A DNA stretch of 64,000 nt from Candidatus Nanopelagicales bacterium (GCA_017848795.1 JAFIHG010000045.1:1-64000), one strand, 5' to 3'. Positions 44,179 through 53,487 are shown, counted from the first letter of the stretch. The notes: generated by a model not told the origin, from the letters alone. Translations and numbers: made by a program.

Positions 44179-44688
44179 ATGAGCGAGCTGGCGCTGACGC
44201 TGCTGCGCCTGACCTTCCTCGTGCTGCTGTGGGTGCTGGTGCTCGTGACGGTGCTGGTGCTGCGCCGCGACCTCAAGGCGCCGCGCGACGCGCGCCCGCT
44301 CGCGCCTGCCCGCGGGGGCGGACTGCCACCGGCACCGACGGCGCCGGCCGCGCCGGCACCGGTCAAGCCGCGAAAGCCGGCCCGGGCACGCCGCGGCGGC
44401 CCCGGCAGTCTCGCCGTGGTGGAGGGACCGCTGACCGGGACGGTGATCCCGCTGGGTACCGCGCCGGTCACCATCGGGCGCGCCGCCGACTCCACCCTCG
44501 TCCTCGACGACGAGTACGCGAGCAACAACCACGCCCGGCTCGCGTTGGTGGACGGCCGGTGGGTGGTGCAGGATCTGGGGTCGACGAACGGGACGTGGAT
44601 CGGCCGGACCCGTCTCACCGCCCCCACGGAGCTGACCGTCGGCCAGCAGGTACGCGTGGGGCGCACCACCCTCGAGCTGCGGAAGTGA
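44179..44688 (+). CDS. fhaB: FHA-domain membrane protein FhaB (FipA)
   Basis: The 169-residue protein has one N-terminal helix (T-F-L-V-L-L-W-V-L-V-L-V-T-V-L-V-L) and a Pro/Ala-rich linker. A C-terminal FHA domain follows with T-I-G-R-A-A-D-S, S-N-N-H-A-R and S-T-N-G-T-W-I-G. It would recognise phosphothreonine near the division and elongation machinery; the M. tuberculosis homolog bridges FtsZ and FtsQ. It begins 25 bases after fhaA and ends 10 bases before pstP. Confidence 0.92.
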   Translation: MSELALTLLRLTFLVLLWVLVLVTVLVLRRDLKAPRDARPLAPARGGGLPPAPTAPAAPAPVKPRKPARARRGGPGSLAVVEGPLTGTVIPLGTAPVTIGRAADSTLVLDDEYASNNHARLALVDGRWVVQDLGSTNGTWIGRTRLTAPTELTVGQQVRVGRTTLELRK

Positions 44689-44698
44689 CACCCGCCTG

Positions 44699-46111
44699 AT
44701 GACCCTGCTGCTGCGCACCGCCGCACGCTCGGACGTCGGGCTCGTACGCGCCGGAAACGAGGACTCCGGCTACGCCGGGCCGGACCTGCTCGTCGTCGCC
44801 GACGGGATGGGCGGGCACGCGGCCGGGGAGCTGGCCAGCGCGACGGCCGTGGCGACCCTCGCCCAGCTGGAGACCGCGGGGCTGGACGACCGCGACGCGG
44901 TCACCCAGCTCGCCGACGCCGTCGAGCTCGCCTCGGAACGGATTGCCGACCTCATTGCCGAGCAGCCCGAGCTCGCCGGGATGGGCACGACCGTCACCGC
45001 GCTCGCGTGGCTCGGCTCGCGACCCGACGCCCCGGCCCGGGTCGCGCTCGTGCACGTGGGCGACTCGCGGGCGTACCTGCTGCGCGACGGCGAGCTCTCC
45101 CAGCTGTCCCGGGACCACACGTACGTGCAGACGCTCGTCGACGCCGGGCGCATCACCCCGGCCGAGGCCGCTGTCCACCCCCGGCGCTCGCTGCTCATGC
45201 GCACCATCGACGGCGTGCATCCGGCCGAGCCCGACCTGTCGGTGCGCGAGGCCCGACTCGGCGACCGCTACCTGGTCTGCAGTGACGGGCTCTCCGGCGT
45301 CGTGAGCGAGACCGAGCTGCACGGGCTGCTGAACCTGGCCGACCCGACCGCCGCGGTGTCCGCGCTCGTCGACGCCGCGCTCGCTGCGGGAGCCCCCGAC
45401 AACGTGACCTGCGTCGTCGCCGACGTGGTGGACACCGCCGACCTGGTCGCACCCGTGACGTCCCCGGAGGACGGCTCCTTCGAGCCCGAAGCGGCGGAGC
45501 AGACCGACGTCGCCGACGTGCCGGTCGAGCGGCGCCCGGGACGACCCGTCGTCGTGGGCGCGGCGGGCGAACGCGCCGTGCGCGAGCAGCTGCCCGACCT
45601 CGAGTTCCCGGTCGACGCCGAACCGGACCCGGACGCGCCGGCGGTCCACGGCGGCACCCAGATCGTGCGCGTCAACACCGCTCCGGACGCCCGCCAGGAG
45701 GGCCCGCTCGCCCTCGCCCGCGTCTACGCGGAGGAGCACGCGGCACGTCCCCGACGCACCCGGCACTGGGTGCTGGCCGCCGTCATCGCCCTGCTCGTCG
45801 TGATCGTCGGCGCCGTCGTCGCGTTCGGGTTGTGGGCGCGCGGCCAGTGGTTCGTCGGGGAGTCCGACGGGTACGTCGCGGTGTACCAGGGGGTGCCGGG
45901 CAGCATCGGCCCGCTCGCACTGCACCGCGTTGCGCAGCAGAGCGACCTGGCGGTCGACCAGCTCCCGACCTTCGAAGCCGAGCAGGTACGCGCGACGATC
46001 TACGTCGCCTCCGAGGGCGCGGCCGACGCGACGCTCACCCGGCTGCAGACCCGCGCGGACCAGTGCCGCACCGACCCGAGCGCCGCGGGCTGCCCCGGCG
46101 CCCCGGCGTGA
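44699..46111 (+). CDS. pstP: PP2C-type serine/threonine phosphatase PstP
   Basis: The 470-residue protein has a cytosolic PP2C domain (residues 1-240) with G-x-x-R-A-G-N-E-D-S, V-V-A-D-G-M-G-G-H, H-V-G-D-S-R-A-Y-L, C-S-D-G-L-S-G and D-N-V-T-C-V-V. The Asp residues bind two to three metal ions. A linker of about 110 residues precedes one membrane helix (W-V-L-A-A-V-I-A-L-L-V-V-I-V) and an outside domain of about 90 residues. It reverses PknB phosphorylation. Its stop overlaps the rodA start (GTGA), showing tight co-translation. Confidence 0.95.
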   Translation: MTLLLRTAARSDVGLVRAGNEDSGYAGPDLLVVADGMGGHAAGELASATAVATLAQLETAGLDDRDAVTQLADAVELASERIADLIAEQPELAGMGTTVTALAWLGSRPDAPARVALVHVGDSRAYLLRDGELSQLSRDHTYVQTLVDAGRITPAEAAVHPRRSLLMRTIDGVHPAEPDLSVREARLGDRYLVCSDGLSGVVSETELHGLLNLADPTAAVSALVDAALAAGAPDNVTCVVADVVDTADLVAPVTSPEDGSFEPEAAEQTDVADVPVERRPGRPVVVGAAGERAVREQLPDLEFPVDAEPDPDAPAVHGGTQIVRVNTAPDARQEGPLALARVYAEEHAARPRRTRHWVLAAVIALLVVIVGAVVAFGLWARGQWFVGESDGYVAVYQGVPGSIGPLALHRVAQQSDLAVDQLPTFEAEQVRATIYVASEGAADATLTRLQTRADQCRTDPSAAGCPGAPA

Positions 46112-47514
46112 CGATCACCGCGGCGCCGCCCACGGCACCGGCGCGTTACCGCCAGCCCAAGCGGCGCGGTGCCGAGCTCGGGCTGCTCGTGCTCGGCTTC
46201 GTCGTCGCCGCGATCGGCTACGTCCAGGTCGACTTCGCCGTCCTCGGCGAGCTCGACACCACGACCGTGCGCGTATTGGGCGTCGCCGGGGTGATGGTCC
46301 TGGTCGTGCATCTGCTGGTGCGTGTGTTCGCCCCGTACGCCGACCCGATCGTGCTGCCCGTGGCGGCGACGCTGAACCTGCTCGGGCTCACCATGATCCA
46401 CCGGCTCGACCTCGCCGACGCGCGCCGCGCTGCCCAGTCCGGCGGCGCCGTACCGAGCCCCGACGTCAGCAGCCAGCTGACCTGGACCGGGCTCGGCCTG
46501 CTGCTCGCCGTGCTCGTGCTGCTCGTGGTGCGCGACCATCGCCGCCTGCAGCGCTTCACCTACACCTCGCTGCTCGCCGGCATCGTGCTGCTGCTGCTTC
46601 CGCTCGTCCCCGGCCTCGGGTACGGCGTGCGCGGGGCGACCCTCTGGATCCGGCTCGGCGGCTACACCTTCCAACCCGGGGAGCTCGCGAAGATCGTCCT
46701 CACCGTGTTCTTCGCGGGCTACCTGAGCATGAAGCGCGACTCGCTGGCGCTGGTGCGCAGCAAGGTGCTCGGCCTCGAGCTGCCCCGCGGGCGCGATCTG
46801 GGCCCGCTGCTCGTCGCTTGGGTCGTGAGCCTGGCGATCCTCGTGTTCGAGACCGACCTCGGCACGTCGCTGCTGTTCTTCGGGCTCGCCGTCTGCTTGC
46901 TCTACGTCGCCACCCAGCGCCGTTCCTGGCTGGTGCTCGGCACCGTGCTGTTCCTCTCCGGGGCGGCCCTCGCGTACGCCGCGTTCGGCCATGTCCGGCT
47001 CCGGTTCGATCTCTGGCTGCACCCGTTCGACGACCCGTCCGGCGCCGGCTACCAGATCGTCCAGTCGCTGTACGGGCTGGCGAGCGGCGGGCTGTTCGGC
47101 AGCGGGCTGGGACAGGGCTATCCGCAGCTGGTGCCGTTCGCCAAGAGCGACTTCATCGTCGCCGCGTTCGGCGAGGAGATCGGGCTGGCCGGCCTGTTCG
47201 CGATGCTGATGCTGTACGCGATCCTCGTGCAGCGCGGTTTCCGGATCGCCGTCGCCTGCCGGGACCCGTTCGGCTCGCTGCTCGCCGCGGGCCTCGCGAT
47301 CGTGACGGCGCTGCAGGTGTTCATCGTCGTCGGCGGGGTCACCCGGCTGATCCCGCTCACCGGGCTCACCACCCCGTTCCTGTCCCAGGGCGGCTCCTCA
47401 CTGGTCGCCAACTGGATCGCGGTCGCGCTGCTGCTACGCGTCAGCGACAACACCCGCCGCCCGGACCCGTCGCTGCTACCCGACGACGCGCGCACCCAGG
47501 TGGTGCGGCTGTGA
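46108..47514 (+). CDS. rodA: SEDS peptidoglycan glycosyltransferase RodA/FtsW family
   Basis: The 468-residue membrane protein has about 12 helices. SEDS features are present: F-Q-P-G-E-L-A-K-I in the fourth-helix region, F-E-T-D-L-G-T-S-L-L-F-F with the catalytic-type Asp, G-A-G-Y-Q-I-V-Q-S-L-Y-G-L-A-S-G-G and A-A-F-G-E-E-I-G-L-A-G. The family polymerises lipid II. Its place between pstP and pbpA identifies RodA rather than FtsW. It overlaps both neighbours by 4 bases (GTGA). Confidence 0.94.
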   Translation: MTITAAPPTAPARYRQPKRRGAELGLLVLGFVVAAIGYVQVDFAVLGELDTTTVRVLGVAGVMVLVVHLLVRVFAPYADPIVLPVAATLNLLGLTMIHRLDLADARRAAQSGGAVPSPDVSSQLTWTGLGLLLAVLVLLVVRDHRRLQRFTYTSLLAGIVLLLLPLVPGLGYGVRGATLWIRLGGYTFQPGELAKIVLTVFFAGYLSMKRDSLALVRSKVLGLELPRGRDLGPLLVAWVVSLAILVFETDLGTSLLFFGLAVCLLYVATQRRSWLVLGTVLFLSGAALAYAAFGHVRLRFDLWLHPFDDPSGAGYQIVQSLYGLASGGLFGSGLGQGYPQLVPFAKSDFIVAAFGEEIGLAGLFAMLMLYAILVQRGFRIAVACRDPFGSLLAAGLAIVTALQVFIVVGGVTRLIPLTGLTTPFLSQGGSSLVANWIAVALLLRVSDNTRRPDPSLLPDDARTQVVRL

Positions 47515-48956
47515 TCCGTTCACTGCGTCGCCTCGCCGCGGTGCTGCTCGTCCTCGTCCTCGCGATCATCGCCAACCTCACGTGGGTGCAGTTCGTGGAC
47601 GCCGACGACCTGCGCAGCCAGCCCGGCAACACCCGCAACCTGCTGCGTGAGTACTCCCGCGAGCGCGGGCCGATCCTCGTCGGCGGGGCCGCCGTCGCCA
47701 AGTCCATCCCGACCTCGGACCAGCTGAAGTTCCTGCGCACCTACTCCGCCGGCCCGCGGTACGCGCCGGCGACGGGCTTCTACTCCCTGGTCTACGGCGC
47801 CACCGGCCTCGAACGCACCGAGAACTCGATCCTGTCCGGCAGCGACGACCGCTTCTTCGTCGACCGGCTCGAGCAGCTGTTCGCGGGCCGCTCGGTCCAG
47901 GGCGGCGCGGTCCGCACCACCCTGAACGCCAAGGCGCAGAAGGCCGCCTTCGACGGCCTGGCCGGACGCACCGGCGCCGTCGTCGCGATCGACCCGGCTA
48001 CCGGCGCGATCCTTGCGCTCGCCAGCAGCCCGTCGTTCGACCCGAACCAGCTCAGCTCGCACAATTCCACCAAGATCCGCAAGGCGTACGCCGCGTACGA
48101 GGCCGACCCGGACAAGCCGCTCACCAACCGTCCGCTCACGATGGCGCTGCCGCCGGGGTCCACCTTCAAGCTGGTGACGGCCGCCGCTGCGTTGGAGAGC
48201 GGCAGATACCAGCCGGACACGATGGTGCCCGGTCCTGCGGAGCTGAAGCTGCCGCAGACGACGCACGCGCTGAAGAACTGGACCGGGCAGCGCTGCGGAC
48301 CCGACGACGAGACGACCCTGACGAATGCGCTCGCGATCTCCTGCAACACCGCATTCGCTTCCATCGGAATGGACCTCGGCGCCGATGCACTGCGAGCGCA
48401 GGCCGAGAAGTTCGGATTCGACAACGGGTTCCAGATCCCGCTGCGTGCCGCCACCAGCCGCTTCCCCGCCGAGCTTGACGCCCCGCAGACCGCGATGGCC
48501 GCGATCGGGCAGTACGACGTGGCCGCGACGGCGCTGCAGATGGCGATGGTCGGCGCTGGGATCGCCAACGGCGGAACGGTGATGAACCCGTACCTCGTCT
48601 CACAGGTGCTCGGCCCGGACCTCTCGGTCCTCGAACAGGCCGAGCCGAGCCCGTACCAGCAGGCGATGACGCCGGCGAATGCGGCAGCGCTGATGTCGAT
48701 GATGGAGACGACAGTCACCCAGGGGACCGCCACCAGCGTGCAGATCCCTGGGGTGCGGGTCGGAGGCAAGACCGGCACCGCGCAGTCGGGCACCGACGCC
48801 AAGGCGCATGCCTGGTTCGTCGCGGTGGCGCCGATCCAGACCTCGCAGGTCGCCGTCGCGGTGGTGCTGCAGAACGGCGGAGGTGCGCCCGAGGTGAGTG
48901 GCAACGCGCTGGCCGGCCCGATCGCGCGGGCCGTGATCGAGGCGGTGCTGTCATGA
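47511..48956 (+). CDS. pbpA: Penicillin-binding protein PbpA (class B transpeptidase)
   Basis: The 481-residue protein has an N-terminal membrane anchor (L-L-V-L-V-L-A-I-I-A-N-L-T). An N-terminal dimer-type region follows, then the transpeptidase domain with S-x-x-K (P-P-G-S-T-F-K-L), S-x-N (I-S-C-N-T-A-F) and K-T-G (G-G-K-T-G-T-A-Q). It crosslinks peptidoglycan made by RodA and is a beta-lactam target. It starts inside the rodA stop (GTGA). In M. tuberculosis pknA follows; here 114 bases without a gene lead straight to pknB. Confidence 0.95.
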   Translation: MIRSLRRLAAVLLVLVLAIIANLTWVQFVDADDLRSQPGNTRNLLREYSRERGPILVGGAAVAKSIPTSDQLKFLRTYSAGPRYAPATGFYSLVYGATGLERTENSILSGSDDRFFVDRLEQLFAGRSVQGGAVRTTLNAKAQKAAFDGLAGRTGAVVAIDPATGAILALASSPSFDPNQLSSHNSTKIRKAYAAYEADPDKPLTNRPLTMALPPGSTFKLVTAAAALESGRYQPDTMVPGPAELKLPQTTHALKNWTGQRCGPDDETTLTNALAISCNTAFASIGMDLGADALRAQAEKFGFDNGFQIPLRAATSRFPAELDAPQTAMAAIGQYDVAATALQMAMVGAGIANGGTVMNPYLVSQVLGPDLSVLEQAEPSPYQQAMTPANAAALMSMMETTVTQGTATSVQIPGVRVGGKTGTAQSGTDAKAHAWFVAVAPIQTSQVAVAVVLQNGGGAPEVSGNALAGPIARAVIEAVLS

Positions 48957-49070
48957 TCTACCCGGGGACACGGTCGCACTGCCGCGGACAGGATCCGTTC
49001 CGCTCGGACGGGTCGGGGCGCCTGCCTCACCGGTGGGCGAGAACTCGGTTGCAGGTGAACGGAGATTACG

Positions 49071-50816
49071 TTGACTGAGCAGCGCCGCCTCGGCGACCGC
49101 TACGAGCTCGGCGAGGTCATCGGCCGGGGCGGTATGGCCGAGGTCCACGAGGGCCACGACCTGCGCCTGGGCCGCCGCGTCGCGGTCAAGATCCTGCGCC
49201 CGGACCTCGCGCGGGACCCGGCGTTCCAGGCGCGGTTCCGCCGCGAGGCGCAGAGCGCCGCCTCGCTGAACCACCCCAACATCGTGGCCGTCTACGACAC
49301 CGGTGAGGATGTGCTCGCGGACGGACCGGACGGCGGCACAGGAACGATCGTGCCGTACATCGTCATGGAGTACGTCGACGGGATGACCCTGCGACAGCTC
49401 ACGAGCAGCGGCAGGCGCCTGCTGCCCGAACGCGCGATGGAGATCGCCGACGGGGTGCTCGCCGCGCTCGACTACAGCCACCGGCACGGCATCGTGCACC
49501 GGGACATCAAGCCCGGCAACGTGATGCTGACGCGGGCCGGTGAGGTCAAGGTCATGGACTTCGGCATTGCCCGCGCGCTCGCCGACGCCGGGCAGACGAT
49601 GACCGCGACCTCGACGGTGATGGGCACCGCCCAGTACCTGTCTCCGGAGCAGGCGCGCGGCGAGATGGTCGACAGCCGCAGCGACATCTATTCCACCGGC
49701 TGCCTGCTGTACGAGCTGCTCACCGGTCGCCCGCCGTTCACGGGTGACTCCCCGGTCGCGGTCGCCTACCAGCACGTCTCGGAGTCCCCGGTGCCGCCGA
49801 GCCAGCTCGACCCGTCGATCCCGCCGACGATCGACGCGATCGTCCTCAAGGCGCTCGCCAAGCGGCCGGCCGACCGCTACCAGTCGGCGGCCGACATGCG
49901 CTCGGACGTGGAGCGCGCGATCGCCGGGTTGCCGGTCACCGCCGCGCACACGCCGGTGACGGCCACCGCCCCGGCGGCGACGACCGCGATGCCGGCGGTG
50001 GGACCACCTTCCGCCCCGCCGCGCGAAGGACGCAGCCCATGGCTGTGGGTCGCGGTCGTCGTCGGGGTCGCCGCGGTCGGTGTCGCGATGTTCCTCGTCG
50101 GCAGGACGATCTTCGGTACGCCCGCCGTCGACACCGTGGCGGTCCCGCCGCTCGCCGGGCTCTCGATCGACGAGGCGCAGGCCAAGCTCGCCGAGAGCCG
50201 GCTGGTGCTCGGCCAGCAGACTCCGATGGCCTCCGACGACCGCGTCGAGGGGACGATCATCAGCCAGAACCCCACCGCCGGGCAGCAGGTACCGGTGGGG
50301 CAGGCGGTCGACGTGACGTTCTCGACCGGCAAGGCCCAGGTCGCGGTGCCGAACCTGGTCGATCTGAGCAGCCCGGACGATGCGCGGGACCTGCTGCGCC
50401 AGAACAACCTTCTGCTCGGCAAGGTCAAGGAGCAGAACTCCGACCAGCCCGCCGGAACCGTGCTGAGCCAGGATCCGCCGGAAGGAACCATGGTCGACGT
50501 CGGCAGCCAGGTGTCGATCAAGGTGTCCGACGGCAAGGTGAAGGTGCCGGACGTCGTGAACAAGAGCGAGGCCGAGGCGCGCGCGATGCTGACCTCGGCC
50601 GGGTTCCCCAACCCGCAGGTGATCACGCAGGAGACCGACCAGCAGCCGCCCGGCACGGTGCTCGCCCAGTCCCCGTCCGCGAACACCCCGGCGCCGAAGG
50701 GCACCCAGGTCACGATCACCGTGGCGGTCGCGCTACCGCCGCCACCTCCTCCGACCTCGCCACCGCCGCCGCCTCCGCCGACGAGCACCGCCGACGAGGC
50801 CGGCCCGCACGACTGA
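49071..50816 (+). CDS. pknB: Serine/threonine protein kinase PknB with three PASTA domains
   Basis: The 581-residue kinase starts at TTG 49071 behind GGAG. The cytosolic kinase domain has the G-R-G-G-M-A-E-V loop, Lys40 (V-A-V-K-I-L), H-R-D-I-K-P-G-N, D-F-G-I-A and the activation segment T-A-T-S-T-V-M-G-T. An Ala/Thr/Pro linker leads to one membrane helix (around residue 330) and three PASTA repeats, each with a V-P-x-L/V start and the G-T-x-x-x-Q-x-P motif. A poly-Pro/Ser tail ends the protein. PASTA domains sense muropeptides or lipid II. The mycobacterial enzyme has four repeats. It is convergent with the amidotransferase gene. Confidence 0.95.
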   Translation: MTEQRRLGDRYELGEVIGRGGMAEVHEGHDLRLGRRVAVKILRPDLARDPAFQARFRREAQSAASLNHPNIVAVYDTGEDVLADGPDGGTGTIVPYIVMEYVDGMTLRQLTSSGRRLLPERAMEIADGVLAALDYSHRHGIVHRDIKPGNVMLTRAGEVKVMDFGIARALADAGQTMTATSTVMGTAQYLSPEQARGEMVDSRSDIYSTGCLLYELLTGRPPFTGDSPVAVAYQHVSESPVPPSQLDPSIPPTIDAIVLKALAKRPADRYQSAADMRSDVERAIAGLPVTAAHTPVTATAPAATTAMPAVGPPSAPPREGRSPWLWVAVVVGVAAVGVAMFLVGRTIFGTPAVDTVAVPPLAGLSIDEAQAKLAESRLVLGQQTPMASDDRVEGTIISQNPTAGQQVPVGQAVDVTFSTGKAQVAVPNLVDLSSPDDARDLLRQNNLLLGKVKEQNSDQPAGTVLSQDPPEGTMVDVGSQVSIKVSDGKVKVPDVVNKSEAEARAMLTSAGFPNPQVITQETDQQPPGTVLAQSPSANTPAPKGTQVTITVAVALPPPPPPTSPPPPPPPTSTADEAGPHD

Positions 50817-50831
50817 CGCGCGCCGCCGCCG

Positions 50832-51455
50832 CTAGCCGACCGCCGCGCGCAGCCCCTGTGCCCGGGCTGGTGCCGCCGGGTCGCCGCAGCGGGCCAGCCA
50901 GTTGGCGAGCATGACGTGCCCACCCTGGGTCAGGACGCTCTCGGGGTGAAACTGGACGCCTTCGACGTCGTCGCTCTCATGGCGGACGCCCATGACCACG
51001 CCGTCGGAGGTCCATGCCGTGACGCGCAGCGCGTCCGGCGTCGTGGTCGGGTCGAGGGCGAGCGAGTGGTAGCGCGTCGCGGTGAACGGGTCGGGCAACC
51101 CGGCGAGCACGCCCTCGCCGCGGTGGTGGACCTGCGAGGTCTTGCCGTGCAGCAGCTCCGGCGCGCGCCCAACAGTTCCGCCGTACGCCTCGCAGATCGC
51201 CTGGTGCCCGAGGCACACGCCCAGGATCGGGACGCTGCCCGCGAGCCCGTGCACGAGCTCGACGCACACCCCGGCCTGCGCCGGGGTCCCGGGGCCGGGG
51301 GAGAGCAGCACGCCGTCGTACCCGCGCGCCTCGTGCGGACCGATCTCGTCGTTGCGCCGCACCGTGACGTCCGCGCCGAGCTGGGCCAGGTACTGGACGA
51401 GGTTGTAGACGAAGCTGTCGTAGTTGTCGACGACGAGGATGTTTCGGGCGGTCAT
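50832..51455 (-). CDS. Glutamine amidotransferase (aminodeoxychorismate/anthranilate synthase component II)
   Basis: The 207-residue protein is a class I amidotransferase with D-N-Y-D-S-F-V-Y-N-L, S-P-G-P-G-T-P, the catalytic Cys in G-V-C-L-G-H-Q-A-I and the His-Glu pair in V-Q-F-H-P-E-S-V. It supplies ammonia to a chorismate-using partner (PabB or TrpE). Sequence alone does not tell PabA from TrpG, and no component I is adjacent. It is conserved at this place in actinomycete chromosomes. It starts 4 bases after the small membrane-protein gene stop. Confidence 0.92.
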   Translation of the reverse strand: MTARNILVVDNYDSFVYNLVQYLAQLGADVTVRRNDEIGPHEARGYDGVLLSPGPGTPAQAGVCVELVHGLAGSVPILGVCLGHQAICEAYGGTVGRAPELLHGKTSQVHHRGEGVLAGLPDPFTATRYHSLALDPTTTPDALRVTAWTSDGVVMGVRHESDDVEGVQFHPESVLTQGGHVMLANWLARCGDPAAPARAQGLRAAVG

Positions 51456-51459
51456 GTGC

Positions 51460-51663
51460 TCATCCTCGCGTGTGACCGGGCCACGGCACTACCGCGGTCA
51501 CCGCACCCGCATCCACCGTCACGTCGGTGAAGGGCAGGCGCGGTTCAAGCCAGGGGAACACCACGGTGAACAGCAGCGCCACGACCGCAGCGACAAGTAT
51601 CAGGGCCGCAAGCAACTTCGCCGGCCACGGCCCGGGCAGGTGACGCCAGATCCAGCCGTACAC
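51460..51663 (-). CDS. Small membrane protein, unknown function
   Basis: The 67-residue product starts at GTG 51663, directly after the sortase stop codon with no gap. It has one hydrophobic helix (L-L-A-A-L-I-L-V-A-A-V-V-A-L-L-F-T-V-V-F-P) between a W-rich N-terminus (Y-G-W-I-W-R-H-L-P-G-P-W) and a short outside tail. Its tight position in the DUF881-sortase-amidotransferase run supports it as real. Its role is unknown. Confidence 0.75.
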   Translation of the reverse strand: MYGWIWRHLPGPWPAKLLAALILVAAVVALLFTVVFPWLEPRLPFTDVTVDAGAVTAVVPWPGHTRG

Positions 51664-52380
51664 CTAGAGCGCCCCGCTGATCCGGTCGGGCGGGCCCTCG
51701 CTCGCCGCCCGGGTGTGCGTGAGGTGCCCCCACCAGATCCAGCGTTCGTACGACGCCCAGCGGGGGTTGCACGTGGTCAGCGTGATCAGCGCCTGTGTCG
51801 GCGTCGCACCCGGTTTGCCGGGCACCGGGTCGATGACCCACGTGTCGGTGGGTTGCACGATCTTGTCGCGGTCCAGCACGTAGGTGTACCACCCGGTCGC
51901 GGTCTGCACGTAGACCTTGTCGCCGGCCTGGAGCCGGTCGATGTCGGCGAACGGCTCGTTGTTGGTGGCGCGGTGGGCGGCGAGCGCGAAGTTGCCGACC
52001 GCGCCGGGCACCGCTGTGCCGGGATAGTGCCCGGCGCCCTTGGCGAGGACATCGAGCCCCACGCCCTCGATCACCGGCAGCCCCCACACCTTGTCCTTGA
52101 GCCGCGGGATGTAGAGCAGCGCGAATCCCTTCCCTGCGACCGGTTTCACGGCCTTCGGCCGTTTCGCGGGCACGGGGTCGGCGGCGCGCCACTGCTGCAC
52201 GATCTGGTCCTGCTCGACCTGCGTGGCGTGCGCCGACTGCACGTTGGTCCACCACAGCTGGTAGACGACCAGCAGCAGCGCCAGCACGCCGGCCGTGACG
52301 AGCAGCTCGCCGACGGTGCGGACGGTGCCGCGCACCACCCCGATGCGCGGGCGCTCGGTCGTCGGCGGTGAGACCGTCAT
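51664..52380 (-). CDS. Class E sortase
   Basis: The 238-residue transpeptidase has an N-terminal membrane helix (V-T-A-G-V-L-A-L-L-L-V-V-Y). The sortase barrel carries the catalytic His (A-A-H-R-A-T), Cys (L-T-L-T-T-C-N) and a nearby Arg (P-R-W). Class E enzymes attach or build surface proteins carrying an L-A-x-T-G-type signal in actinomycetes. No substrate with such a signal was seen in the window. ATG 52380 overlaps the DUF881 stop by 4 bases (ATGA). Confidence 0.9.
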   Translation of the reverse strand: MTVSPPTTERPRIGVVRGTVRTVGELLVTAGVLALLLVVYQLWWTNVQSAHATQVEQDQIVQQWRAADPVPAKRPKAVKPVAGKGFALLYIPRLKDKVWGLPVIEGVGLDVLAKGAGHYPGTAVPGAVGNFALAAHRATNNEPFADIDRLQAGDKVYVQTATGWYTYVLDRDKIVQPTDTWVIDPVPGKPGATPTQALITLTTCNPRWASYERWIWWGHLTHTRAASEGPPDRISGAL

Positions 52381-53129
52381 CGGGTCGCGCTGCCCTGCGG
52401 CAGCGCGCCGGCGTACGGCTCGAGAGTCAGGCGCGGCTCGGTGTCGACGTCGTACCCGAGCCCGTACAGGTCGACGTACTCCCGGTAGACCATCAGCTGC
52501 GGGTCGCGGTCCAGGGCGCGGGTGATCCGGTCCGGGTCGCCGACCGCCTCGATGCGGTACGGCGGGGAGTAGACCCGGCCGCCGAGCAGCAGCGTGTTCC
52601 CGACACAGCGCACGGCGGAGGTCGCGACGAGCCGCTGCCCCATGACGCTCACGCCGCTCGCTCCGGCTCTCCACATCGCGTTGACCACTGCCTGGACGTC
52701 CTGCTGGTGTACGACGAGGTCGTCCGGCGTCGGGTTCCCCACCAGCGACCCACCGCTCGTGCCGTACGGCGCGTCGTCGAGGGTGACCCGTACCCCGGGG
52801 CCTCTCACCGCGGTGAGCCCCGCCGTCGGGGAGAGCGCGGCGAGCCGTTCCTGCAGCCGCGTCGACTCCGGCTCCTGGCGCGCACCGAGCTGCGCGACGC
52901 GCGCAGTCGCGTCCTCGACCTGCTGCTGCAGCCGGGCGAGCTCGTAGGAGCGGGCGCGCAGCAGCGAGTCCAGGTCGGCGGTACGGGCGGCGCGCAGGTC
53001 GGTACCGCGCGCGGTGAGCGCGCTGGTGGCGAGCAGCACCCCGGCGAGGGCGAACACCGCGAAGGTGGCGAGCCGCACGAGCACCCGCGGGCGGCGGGCG
53101 GTTCGCAGCAGGGAGTGCGCGCGGCTCAT
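52377..53129 (-). CDS. DUF881-family protein
   Basis: The 250-residue protein has an N-terminal membrane helix (F-A-V-F-A-L-A-G-V-L-L-A-T-S-A-L), a coiled-coil stretch (residues about 45-90, R-L-Q-Q-Q-V-E) and the DUF881 domain outside the membrane (G-P-G-V-R-V-T-L-D-D-A-P, M-G-Q-R-L-V-A-T-S-A-V-R-C-V-G-N). The family is conserved near cell-division genes of Gram-positive bacteria; a division link is suspected but not proven. It is divergent from crgA and coupled to the sortase. Confidence 0.9.
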   Translation of the reverse strand: MSRAHSLLRTARRPRVLVRLATFAVFALAGVLLATSALTARGTDLRAARTADLDSLLRARSYELARLQQQVEDATARVAQLGARQEPESTRLQERLAALSPTAGLTAVRGPGVRVTLDDAPYGTSGGSLVGNPTPDDLVVHQQDVQAVVNAMWRAGASGVSVMGQRLVATSAVRCVGNTLLLGGRVYSPPYRIEAVGDPDRITRALDRDPQLMVYREYVDLYGLGYDVDTEPRLTLEPYAGALPQGSATR

Positions 53130-53208
53130 GTCGGTACGCTAGGCCACGAGGGCCGCGGTTCCCGCCGGGTACGGCGGCCATACACCCGAGGTGGAAGGGG
53201 TCGGCGCG

Positions 53209-53460
53209 TTGCCCGAGTCACGGATCCGGCGCAAGAAGGCGTACACGCCGCCGCCGTCGCGCGACCCGATGAAGATCGGGTCACCCCCCTGGCTGGCGCC
53301 GCTGATGGTCGCGTTCTTCGTCCTGGGCCTGCTGTGGATCGTCGTGTGGTACATCGCCGGCCGGGATGTCCCCGGGATGCGGGTGCTCGACTGGTGGAAC
53401 GTGGTGATCGGATTCGGGCTCATCGGGGCCGGGTTCGTGCTGTCCACGCGGTGGCGCTGA
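53209..53460 (+). CDS. crgA: Cell division protein CrgA
   Basis: The 83-residue protein has a basic N-terminus (P-E-S-R-I-R-R-K-K-A-Y) and two membrane helices (L-M-V-A-F-F-V-L-G-L-L-W-I-V-V-W-Y and V-V-I-G-F-G-L-I-G-A-G-F). This is typical CrgA, which interacts with FtsZ/FtsQ/FtsI and PbpA. TTG 53209 behind GAAGGGG gives the family start; GTG 53191 is a longer alternative. It stands alone between DUF881 and the rhomboid gene, as in other actinomycetes. Confidence 0.94.
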   Translation: MPESRIRRKKAYTPPPSRDPMKIGSPPWLAPLMVAFFVLGLLWIVVWYIAGRDVPGMRVLDWWNVVIGFGLIGAGFVLSTRWR

Positions 53461-53487
53461 GCGCTGCTCGGGCCGACTGATCCCGGC

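Noticed and set aside
45930-48956. A 1008-codon plus-strand frame
   Set aside because: Only the part from 47511 is PbpA; the upstream part is an Arg/Pro-rich shadow of rodA.
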